Source of the DNA: Pseudopyrenochaeta lycopersici
Lineage: Eukaryota > Ascomycota > Dothideomycetes > Pleosporales > Pseudopyrenochaetaceae
Length of the DNA stretch: 64,000 nt
NCBI GenBank assembly: GCA_003313425.1
Contig: NHZP01000023.1
Span: forward strand, 310,001 to 374,000
Direction of reading: 5' to 3'
Position 1 is the first letter of the stretch, and each line of letters starts with the position of its first letter. The notes beneath the pieces are model-generated. The model was not told where the DNA came from. It searched no databases and saw only the letters and a program-made list of their open reading frames with translations. Position numbers and translations under genes: made by a program. Of the stretch, positions 19,133 through 29,841 are shown one piece after another.

Positions 19133-21549
19133 ATGCCTACAGTTGTGTCAACCTTCGCCGTTTTGGCTGGTTTGATATCACTTGTGCAAGCATACATCGT
19201 TGAGCCCCCAACAACAGCTTCCCCAGATACTATTCAGACTGTTCTGCGTGGTATGTCGTGGTCGAATATACCATGTACTGACCATTTGAAGGCAAAAGTG
19301 GATGGTGCGGGTATGGACCGGAGTCCTGCGCTGCGGATGTCTGCGTTGGAGATTGCCATCGTAAATCAGACTGCAATCCAGGTTGGGGAATGGAATGGTC
19401 TGCAAACGACAAGTGTCCGCTCGATGTTTGCTGTTCCAAGTGCGTACCAAGGAACGATTGAAACCGCATTATGCTCATGAATACTAGGTTTGGATTCTGT
19501 GGAACTACGAAAGATTTCTGTAGCGACAAAGAGGTCGACCGGCCGTCTCGCAGCTCTAGCAAAGGGGTTGACAAAGTCATCGGTTACTATGAATCGTGGA
19601 GTTTGACGGGGGGGTCTTGCAACGGCCTTCTGCCCGAAGAGGTCCCTTACGGGATTTACACGCACATCAAGTGAGTCTGTTCAATATGAAACTTCTTCAA
19701 GTATCACATACTGACGCATTGGAAAGTTTCGCTTTCGCAACGATCAATGCCAATACTTTCGAGGTTGAAGCCACCAATGCGGATGCTGAAGACCTGATAT
19801 AGCGCATCGGCTCGTTGAAAATTCTCCAGCCTGATCTCAAGATTTGGATTGCCATCGGTGGCTAGACGTTCAGTGACGCCGATCAACCTACAGCGAAAAC
19901 CTTCTCGACATTATCCGCGTCGAAACTCCGGCAACAGGCCTTTGCAAAATCGCTTCTTTCCATGACGAACACTTATGGCTTCGATGGTGTGGACATCGAT
20001 TGGGCTAGTACTTTCTTATGAACAGAATGATCTAAAAGCTAACTTATTCTCAGCGAGCTCTAAGTTCTGCGCATTGGTCATTTCCCGTGCTCCGGAATCC
20101 CAAGGCGCTGTCCTCAACAGGCGTGACTTGACTAACCGTTGAATCCCAGGGAATACCCGGTTGCCGAAGATCGCAGCGGAATTAAGTACGATTTTTTGAG
20201 TTTCACTGCCTGGATGGAGTCTCTGAAAGCCAGCTTAGGTGGCAAAGGCTTGAGTCTTACTTTGCGTAGTAATTGGTATTTACAGCACTTTGACATTATC
20301 CATTTAGAGAAGCGCGTCGACTGGTTCAACGTAAGTCTAATTCCGTTATGTAAATACCACAAGCTTGTTCCTAATTAGAGGGCAGATCATGTTGTACGGT
20401 TTACACGGATCGTGGGACCTGACTAATAAGTGGACGGGACCGTTTATCAACGCTCATACGAACATGACTGAAATAAATGGGGCGCTTGATCTTCTTTGGC
20501 TTAACAATATCGGCCCAGAGAAAGTTGTGTACGGCATAGATTTCTACGGACGCAGTTTCACGCTCAACAATCCTTCTTGTTCTTCGCTGCGTTGCACATT
20601 TGCTTCTGGAGGCAACGCAGGCAGATGCTCAGGAACTATCGGTGTGCTATTGAACCCCGAAATCCAGGACATTATAAGCAAGAATAATTTGAAGCCTACG
20701 CTCTATGTGAGTGTATACGCAGGAGCAGATCCTAGAATCTGGACCGGGTAGAACACAGGACTAACGACATCCACTTTAGGAAAAAGAGGCTGTTAAAACC
20801 ATCAACTGGGTTTCTCAGTGGGTCTCTTTCGATGACGCAGAGACATGGAAAATGAAAGGCGACTCCCTGAAGAAGCAATGCATAACCAATGTCATGGTCT
20901 GAGCAGTATTCCACGATGATAAAAACGGAACCAATGCTAGGGCACTGCTTAAAGGTTTGGGCAAGGAGGTCGCGGACACGCCTAAGATCGAGCCGCAGCC
21001 CGCGACGCAAGAACCCCCAAAAGCGATACCTCTTTGCCGATGGGTAAGTTGCTCAATTCACACTCATGGTACAAGGTTGTCGTGCTAATGCTGAATCAGA
21101 CGAATTGTGGGGAGAGCTGCCCATCAGGATTCAAGAACATCATGAGGGACGGAACTTCACAGACTATGGTTGATGGTACGAAATGTCTCGGTGTCGGCAG
21201 TCCCCATCAGTTGTGTTGCCCCGCAGACTCTCCACTGCCTACTTGTACGTGGCGCGGCCACCGTAACAGCGGCATTTGCAAGCCTGGCTGTTCAGAGGGA
21301 GAGGTATTTCAACAATCATGCTTCCTGCGGACTCGTTTCTGTACTAACACATTCTTTTAGGTGGAGGTTGGTACGCTTGAGACTGCGTGCAACGGCAATT
21401 TTAATCATCAGAGCGCATGTTGCACGGAATCCGGTTTAACACATGCTTACGGGCAGTGCAAGTGGGTGGGTGGGGATGCGATCTGCTCGAAAGCTGGAGG
21501 CCACGCGGACGGCAGTAAAGTGGAACAACGACAGTACGGTTCGACGTAA
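19133..21549 (+). pseudogene. GH18 chitinase (class V, chitin-binding, killer-toxin-like subgroup), decayed
   Basis: From ATG 19133 come a signal peptide (MPTVVSTFAVLAGLISLVQA), then in spliced frames a Cys-rich segment (SGWCGYGPESC, CPLDVCCSK) and a CBM18-type motif (FGFCGTTKDFC), then GH18 blocks: KVIGYYESWS, YTHINFAFATI, IWIAIGG, YGFDGVDIDW, EYPVAEDRSG, VVYGIDFYGRSF, and a Cys-rich C-terminus (CPSGFKNI, LCCPADS). This subgroup acts on cell-wall chitin. It cannot be expressed as is: TAG at 19800-19802, TAG at 19863-19865 inside AIGG-W-TFSD, and TGA at 20900-20902 inside VMV-W-AV. The splice donor after DGVDIDW reads GG, not GT, and the conserved YDLHG reads YGLHG. Two of the stops are Trp codons hit by G-to-A and the third is probably CAG to TAG, so all fit RIP. 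It lies 460 bp from AT-rich copy 2. Confidence 0.9.
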
Positions 21550-21579
21550 AGATTCGCGGAAAATGAAGGATTTCCATGA

Positions 21580-21876
21580 GACGCGAGCAGCAGTGGCGGG
21601 ATACAGCGGTAAGGAGTCCGTGATATCTGTTTGCTCTGCTGCAATGACAATCAATGCATTTCCGTGCAATTCTAGCTGCGAAATCAGAGCTTCAGCCCGT
21701 CCGTAAACGTGCAAGTCACCACTGAAGACGAGCATGGTCTGATACAACATCAGAGCATGCGCTTGGGCGAGAAGCTCGGCGGGTGCGATTGGTAGAATTG
21801 AGACGGCCAGTTCTTCCACACGATTTGTGATATATCGGCAAAACACAGAAGGAAAATATTTACGGATGAGATACAT
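21580..21876 (-). pseudogene. C-terminal relic of a fungal transcription factor
   Basis: On the minus strand, one frame reads LLAQAHALMLYQTMLVFSGD, then VYGRAEALISQLE and WKSFIFRESLRRTVLSLF. This pattern (AQAxALLLYQxxRLFDGD..RAEAD...W..WIFxESxRRTV) is typical of the C-terminal part of zinc-finger regulators that accompany fungal metabolite clusters. No zinc-binding part is found upstream: the frame starts about 35 bp from the PKS stop codon, with no room for the rest. The frame continues to 21436 over the 3' part of the chitinase pseudogene, where it is probably chance. I read it as a truncated gene. Homology is moderately sure, based on the motifs only. Confidence 0.5.
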
Positions 21877-21908
21877 AACAGAATGACTACTCTAACCACC
21901 CTGCTAGA

Positions 21909-24900
21909 TCAAGGCTGAAAAGCAGCAATAATGCGCAGCGTCTGACACTCCCTCGTCTCACCATCCGTCAGCGCAACCTCGCCATACCCTGCTCTGGCCA
22001 GACTATCGCGCCAAAAGGGCTCACTCGCCAAAACATGCGGACGCGCATCTTCAAACAGCCACCAGCCCTCGAGCAAGCCAAACACGATATCAAACCAAAA
22101 GATGTTCTCGGTGAATTCCACGAGCGCAAGTAAGCCGTCGGGGCGGAGCATGGATCTGATATTCTTAGTGGACGTGTATAAATTGCGCGTGGCGTGGACG
22201 CAGTTTGTGGAGAAGATGACGTTGAATTTCGCCTTGAATTTGGCAGCAGGGTCCTTTTCGACGTCGAGGGTGGTGAAGTGCATGTTTGGCGTGCCGGCAA
22301 AGGTCTTGCGGGCAGCGGCGACCAAAGAGCCTGAAATGTCGGAGAACGTGTAAGAAAAGGGGATATTGTTCTTGAGGAGCATGTCGACTACAGGGCGCGT
22401 TGTGCCGCCGAGACCGCCGCCGATTTCGAGAATTTGAACTTCTTCCCCGGCAGGCACGTCCTTGCACAGCTGGTACAGAAATTCGCTGAGTTGCTTCGAG
22501 GTTGCGTGAAACATTGGCGCATATGTGTATACTTGGGCGAGCAGCTCGCGGTTTTCCTGGAAGAGGATGCGCAGGAAATCAACCTTGCCGCTGAGCACAC
22601 CGGCAAGTCTGCATCCGGCAACATGGAGAAGCTTGTGCTCTGCTGCATGTTGTGGGAAGCGAGTGATGATTTCGTCATATAGAATGCGGGATGACGTGGT
22701 GTCAACAGCATTCGATGTACGACGATAACCACCACCGTCAGAGGCGATGAGTTGGCCGTCTTCGAGAATGCGATGGAGCTGCGGGATGAGCTTGGTATGC
22801 TGTGCGAGGTAGGTTATCTCTCCAATCTGCTCGTCAGCTGCAAGTGAATGAAGAGAGACACCAAGTTCTGCAAATGCTTCCACTACATAGGCTAGCACCA
22901 GGCGGCGCTGTAGTGGGTAGACGTGGGTCCAGAAGCCATCGAAACTAGTCTCCTTCAGATGAGGGACGGTCTGCATACGCACTCTATTAAACACTTCTCT
23001 GGCGTGGGAAAGTTCGGCCGGCTGCGTTTGGGATGTCGTGGTCTGTGATTCAATGGGCGCAACCTGTGTCTGGGACATGGCCATCTTTAGCAGGAATTTC
23101 TCCACCGCATCAGCGACAAGCTTTCCTGTTGTCTTGATCTATATTTCATATTAGCCTTGATATTTCTATCCGTTCTTGCACAGACTTACCCGTGGTTGAT
23201 TCATGCATGAGAAGTGGTCGCCCTCTGTGGGATGACATTCACATTCACCCAGGAGTCGATCCCAGCCCTTTGGTCCAAACGACGTTCGAGTACCAGTCAA
23301 CCAGTCTCGATTGATACCCGTTTTCTCAGTCATTCCTGACTGTTGATCAGAAGCTTCCTTGACCTTTTCGCTTAGTTGTTCAAACAGTCCGCGCTCGGAC
23401 CAGATGATGTACGTGTGCGAAGGGCGTTGATGGGTTGGCAGAGGTTTGGGATCGTATGCACTCGCCGCTTGTACGCAACCTACAATATGTTGCTTCTGAC
23501 CCAGTGGCATTGGAGTGTCAGGCCCCCCCCCGCGTGTTGGAATTCCAACGAATATGCCAGTCTCCTCGAGGATTTCCAAAGTCAGCGGGGGAAGGCCTTC
23601 CATCTTCCGGGGACAAGGGCTATCAATGATAAGAACTCCTTCAACCCGCTCTCCCAAGCGCAACAACTGCTGCGTCGTCTCGTACGCGTAAATGCCGCCA
23701 ATAGACCAGCCACCAACGAAGTATGGGCCATGCGGTCGGGTAGCACGAATTGCAGCCGTATATATCTGGCAAATTTCTTCGATTGAACAAGTAAATTCTG
23801 ATGGGCAGTTCAAGAATGGTGATTCTAGTGCGTAGACTGGAAGACGGGAGGCAAATTGGGGAAAATGGAGGTATGAAGCGGCTGATCCAGCTCCATCAGC
23901 GATGAAGAAAATGGGAGGAAGAGCCGACTTTGAGTCGCCTTGCAACAGGACTGTATTGCTGCGATACTTCTCCGCTTGAAATTTAGGCTTTGCGGGTACT
24001 GTGGGAACAGTTTTGGACGGCTGTGGTCGAGGACGGCTTTGCGCAATAGGGCTAGGTCGACCCAATCCTTTGCGCAAGGCTGATACAGTCGGGTAGTCCG
24101 AGAAGAGAGAAGCTGCAAGTTGTTCGCCCGTCTGCGCCGTGACTGCACCAAGAACTGCAATCGTCATGAGCGAGTCTACGCCAAGATCTACAAAGTCTGT
24201 GTCTGCGTCAATCTCGTGCTCGGAAAGACCAGATTCCTTTGCGATGGCGGCAATGACAACATCTACGATATCTGCAGGTGGAGACTCATCCTCTGAAGAG
24301 ACTGAAGTAGCCGAAGAGCTCTCCACGTCTTTTCCATAATCTTCGCTCGAAGAGTCTTCATCTGAACTCTTGGCCTCAACAACAACACTGTCGATATTTG
24401 TCTGGAAGTATTGACGTAGTTGCGCTACAGTCTCGCATTCTGAGAACAAGGTCAAGGGAAGATCAAGCTGCAGCTCGTCCTTTAATTTGGTGCCGATTGA
24501 TATTGTCAATAGCGAATCAATACCAAGGTCTTCGAAGATGGCATCGTCTGATAGATCGTCAATCTCAACGCCAACCTCTTGCGCGACGAGTTGAAGCACT
24601 TTGGGAAAGACGCTTGTAGCTTGAGGGACAATCTTTGGCCTGGCTGCTCGTGTTGGCACACTCTTTGCCTTACCTGTAGGCTTCGGAACAGACGTGAGAG
24701 CTGCCTTCGGCACGGCTGATGAGGTTTGGCTAGGCCTCGTGGCTGCAGCCGATTGAGCCGAGAGATTGCGGCTACCTGGTAGAACCCGGTGAAGAGTGTC
24801 CTTCCTGACCTCATGAAACTTGAGTCCCGTTGCCACAGCTACAATCTGGTCGCCATCGAACAGCGACGCATCGCCCAACAACAGCCCGGGGCTATCAGAT

Positions 24901-27900
24901 TGTTGCATACGCACGTAGCACGAGTATTCAATTCCAGCTGACAGAGCTTTTGCAATGCGTAAACTCTCCCACCCAGTGGACAAGAAGACCAATTCTGGCG
25001 GCGTCGAGGTGCTGCCATTCAGCACAAAGCCGGGAACCTGAGCGATTGTATCGATCCAGCAAGGATCGCATGTAAAGGTTGTACCGACCGGTGTCTCCCG
25101 AAACTGGACCTTGGCCACAGCTTCGTTGAGGGCGCCGTTCATGGAGAATTCTTTGATGCCCTTGTATCCATCTGGGTACTCAACAATCTCGGAGAAGATT
25201 TTATAGACCATCGCACCGCGCAAGGTATCAACAGCTCCATCAGCCACGGCAATACGCAGATGGTCGATGCGATCAGAGACAAGATAGCTGTTGCGCGCCC
25301 AGCTGCGCGCCCAGGCTGCACCATCGCCGAATTCGACTGAGCAGCTAGCATGACTCTGGGATATGGGTCCCAACTGCGAGCTGACAGCGATTTGTATTAG
25401 GTTGGAGTCTACAGACTTTGTAGCAGAGACCTTCACGACATGACCCTCGTCACCACCACGCAAAACCAGAGGGCGGAAGATCTCAAAGTCGCGTACATCC
25501 ATGGCTGGAAGAGATTCTGAAGGAAACAGCCTTGTAAAGATGTATTTGGCAGCTGTAAGAGCCATGTCGGTATAGACTGCGCTTGGGCAGAGGCCCACGC
25601 CATTGACGAAGTGGCCGGAGATAAGATCGTAGATGCCGGGCTTTTTGAGTTCAGACACAAACTTCACAGTAGCTGTTTCTTTCTTGAACGTTTCGGATTC
25701 AACTTGCTGGAGGCAAGTTGAAGTGAAAGTCGACACAATGGGCGCTGGGGCAGCCCGGATGGCCTCTTTTGGCTCTGGGCAGCGGTGGTGATTCTTCTCC
25801 AAAGCCCAAGTGCCTTCATACTGAAGCCAGTAGTTTTTGAGGTCAAATGCGTATGTAGGTAGATCGACCAAGCGGACTGCCCTTACATGTTCTTGATGGT
25901 AGGCCTTCCAGTCGATGCAGACACCGCTGGTGTACAATTGAGCCAAGATCTTGCTGGTCGTCTTCCAGCAATCCTCCTTTTGGCCTCGCAAGCTTGAAGC
26001 AACGATGGAACGGGGATTTTCCAGTATGGTGATAATTGATGGAGCACATGTGGCATCGGGTCCATGCTCGATCCAGATCGCATTGGGATGTGCGACATTC
26101 GCAGTCTTTACAGCAGCCAGGAAATTGACAGCATCCCTAGTCTGACGAACAAGATAGTCTGCGGTGAAAATTCCTGCAGTTAAAACGGTCTGGCCAAGCA
26201 GCGTCGAGATCACTGGCGTGCGTGGAGCATTGAATTGTACGCTGCTGGCAATCGATTTGAAGTCGGTGAGCAAAGCATCCATCTGTGTTGAGTGGAATGC
26301 ATAAGGGACATTGAGCTTCGTGGACTTGATGCTGGACTTCTCCAGGACACTCGAGAACGATGAAAGAATATCAACAGGCATGCTGACGACGGTAGATTCC
26401 GGCGCATTGATACATGAAACCTGCCAGGCCTGACCCTGTAGGGTAGGCTTTAGCAACTCGGTAATGCGGTCCTTGCTAGTATTGACGACGACCATAATAT
26501 GGCTGTTCTTTTCGCAATACTTTTCGAGCAGTTCCCCACGCTTTGCGATTAGGAAAAATGTATCCGCAAGGGAAAGAACTCCAGCGACTGCCAAAGCGGC
26601 ATACTCTCCTATGCTGTGACCCAAGACGACATCGGGGGTCACGCCCCACGATGACCAGAGGTCTGCAAGAGCAATCTCAAGCGACAGGAGTGCGCAGTGG
26701 ACCTTGATTGTGGAAGTTGTCGTGATGTCTGCGGACGTCTCGGTGATGACGTCGATGAATGAAGGGAGGTCGAGGTTCCTACACAAGGCGTCATGCTGCA
26801 ATATAGTGTTTCGAAACCTCGTGGATGTCTCGAACAGCTGCTTGCCCATGCTAGCATATTGCGACCCTTGGCCAGCGAAGCTGAATACAACAGGTTTCTT
26901 GTCCCCTACTGGTGATGGTTTGTTGCTCGATGCTAGGTCTTTGGACAGAGCTTGGAGGAGCTCATGCACACTTGCTGCAACGTAGGCAGCGCGAAATCCA
27001 TGGTGCATCTTCTTGGCCGTCGTTGTATAAGCAATGTCTTGTATTCTATGATCAGGGTGAATGGAGAGATAGTTGTGTAAGCGCTTCTGGTTTTCCCGGA
27101 AAGAGTAAGCGGTCTTCGCGGACAAGGTCACAATATGATGGGTTCGCGGGTCAGTGCCCTCAAGAGCACGCTTAGGAGGTTCTTCAAGGACAAGGCAAGT
27201 ATTACCTCCCTAGACAGAGTCAGCACAAAGTAGCGGAAGATGATTTCGAAAAGCCCTACCGTGGCATTGAAGTTGTTGATCCACACTCTCCTCTTACCAT
27301 CTGCTGCCGGACGGAACTTCTCGGCTGAAGGAGCGATGCGAACATTAATTTCTTGCAGCGGTGGAAACTTTGTATTGACTCGAGTTTTAATTCCTGCGTG
27401 AGGCGGAATAATGCCCTCGCGAAACATGAGCATGGCTTTGATTGCCGATGTAACGCCAGCGGCCTAGACGTAATCAGCAACGCCTGAAGCAGAAGTATTG
27501 AAGACTTACCCCTCCACCATGGCCGACGTTTGCCTTGACTGATCCAACGTAGAGTGGATTGGAAGCCGATCGGTTAGCACCGAAGGTTGACAAGACGCTG
27601 TTCATCTCAATGGTATCGCCAGCCTGTGTGCCAGTACCATGCAGTTCGACATACGAGACGGCTTCGGGTGAGAGCTTGGCATCATGCAGAATTTGATCAA
27701 ATAGTTTCTTCTGCGATGGAGAATGGGGCAGGGTGATTGAGGAAGCATAAGCTGAGTGATTTGTACCGGCGCTGCGAATGACACCTCGAATATTGTCACC
27801 CGCTTTTAGAGCATCAGAAAGTCGCTTGAGGACTACGACGCCGATTGCATCGCCTCGACAGTATCCATCCGCACTATCGTCAAACGTCTTGCTGGATCCA

Positions 27901-29841
27901 GTGGGCGAGAGGAAGCCGCCTCGACTCAGACCCGCGTACAGATTGGGGCCAGTCATGATGTTTGCGCCTCCAGCCACGGCGATGCCGCACTTACCGGCAA
28001 GAAGCGACTGACAGGCGAGATCGATAGCAGCAGCACTGGAGGAGCATGCAGTGTCCAGTGAAAATGATGGGCCCTCCCATTTGAAATGGTAGTTCAAGCG
28101 GCCTGGTACGAAAGCACGTAATCCCCCGGTTACATAGTAGACGTCAATATCCTGGCTGCTGTTGTACTCACGATAATCGTCGGCCGTCACACCAAAGAAT
28201 GTACCCACATTGAGTGACTCGGGCGTCCCGTCCTGGACATAACCGGCTGATTCGAGAGCTTCATATGTCACCATCAACAGTTGACGCTGGCTGGGATCTG
28301 TCTGAGCTGCCTCTCGCGGTGACATATTGAAGAGCCGGGTATCGAACATGCCAGGGTTATTGATGAAGCATCCGAAGGCAGAGAGTGTACTATTCTTGAT
28401 CTTGCCGGATGGGTCGCAGTGTGTGGCGGTGTCGAAGCGGTCTTTGGGCACCTGTTGCAACGTTTAGTACAATTCATCCACGAATCTTCATGGCATTACC
28501 TTGATGTGCACATCCTTCCCAGTCGCAATCACTTGCCAGAATTCATCAATGCTATCTCCACCAGGGAAGCGTCCAGACATGCCAACGACTGCAATCGAAT
28601 CTGGGTGGTATTCATTGTCACGTACATCATCAGCCTGTGCTTCGCCAATCGTTTTGACAGAGTTCCCATTGCTAGCAAGGGTCTGTTGGATGGATTTGGT
28701 GAGGCCACAGGGGCCTAAAACCATCAATTGTACGTCAGCATCCTTGACTGAATTCGTAAGGTTTTGAACAACAAAGTCCAAGCGCAGAGAGTGCTGCAGA
28801 ATATCCTCAATGACTGATACAAGGATATCCTTCAACGTAACTCCTCTGTATGCGATGCCTGAACTTGTCGAAACAAGCCTGGTGCCCTTGCGCATTGGGA
28901 GGTCCAATAATGTGGTATTGTTTAGTATCCTCGTGACATCAGGGGCACCCAAATGAGATGCATGATATGCTGCTGTTATGCCAAGCTTGCTAGATGAATA
29001 GGAGGCGAGGTCGGCTTCGTATTCGAAGAGGGACGAGATGGTAGATGGCGGGCCACTCACGGTCACCCCGGAGCGATCTCCCACGGCGCTGACGTAAACT
29101 TGGCGATGTCGGGGTAGAGCCTCACGAAGTCAGCGATTACGGCCCTGGAACCTTAAAGCCAGCACATACCTTGCCCGAGTTGAACTTGTCCAAGATTGTT
29201 TGCGCTTCCTCGACAGTGATCTTGGTAATGGCACGAGTCCAATCTTGCGAGCCAGACTCAATCTCATGTGAGCGCCGATGTGCCTCAATGCCCACCCGCA
29301 CAGCTATCTCGACGCACTCTGGCCCAATTTGAACAAGATGGCCAACAGAGGTAGCGGCTGCAACGAAGGCTGCTGGGATAAGACCAGTGCATAGCCCAAG
29401 AATATATTGGTTTGAAGCAGCATCTGTAACAAAACTCTGGTTTAGTTCAGATTGTCTGCATAGGGTAGGTCAGCACACAGAAAAAATTCAAGGACTATTA
29501 ATATCAATCAGGAAGATGAGCCGAAAACGTATTCAAATGCGAAGAGACAGCACATACAGAATGGCGGAGCCTAGTTGTGCAATGCATAGCAAAGCTGAAG
29601 TGAGCGTTGTACTTCGCTCGTCCGCTTGAGCGTACGCATCAGCGAGATCTAGGACACTGGAAAATGATGCCTTATTGCCACTATCGAACAAGTCATCACG
29701 ATGAGCCTGGAGGACAGTAACACTTCTTTGAAGGAAGGTGTCCAAGAGAATTGACTCTCTCGACCGGCCAAACAAAGACTTTATCGTTTTGACCGGTGTA
29801 GTGGTCTGATCACCAAAGAGAAGTACACCTGTTGAAGGCAT
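21909..29841 (-). CDS. Non-reducing polyketide synthase, SAT-KS-AT-PT-ACP-ACP-TE-CMeT
   Basis: Seven exons: 29841-29558, 29455-29170, 29120-28500, 28451-27510, 27463-27260, 27209-23190, 23138-21909. All introns have GT..AG ends and keep the frame, giving 2528 residues. Domains: SAT with GLCTG (Cys about 117); KS with DTACSSS (Cys about 533), VELHGTGT and NVGHG; AT with GHSIGE (Ser about 978); PT with SGHFVNG (His about 1312) and CWIDTIAQ; ACPs with GIDSLL (Ser about 1678) and GVDSLM (Ser about 1791); TE with GGWSIGG (Ser about 1948) and GDHFSCM (His); and a C-terminal methyltransferase with EIGGGLGG (about 2357) and LEGWWLF. No ketoreductase, dehydratase or enoylreductase is seen, so the product is aromatic. 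The tandem-ACP plus TE core resembles orsellinic-acid synthases. The methyltransferase after the TE is unusual. Release chemistry and chain length cannot be read from the sequence. Confidence 0.95.
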
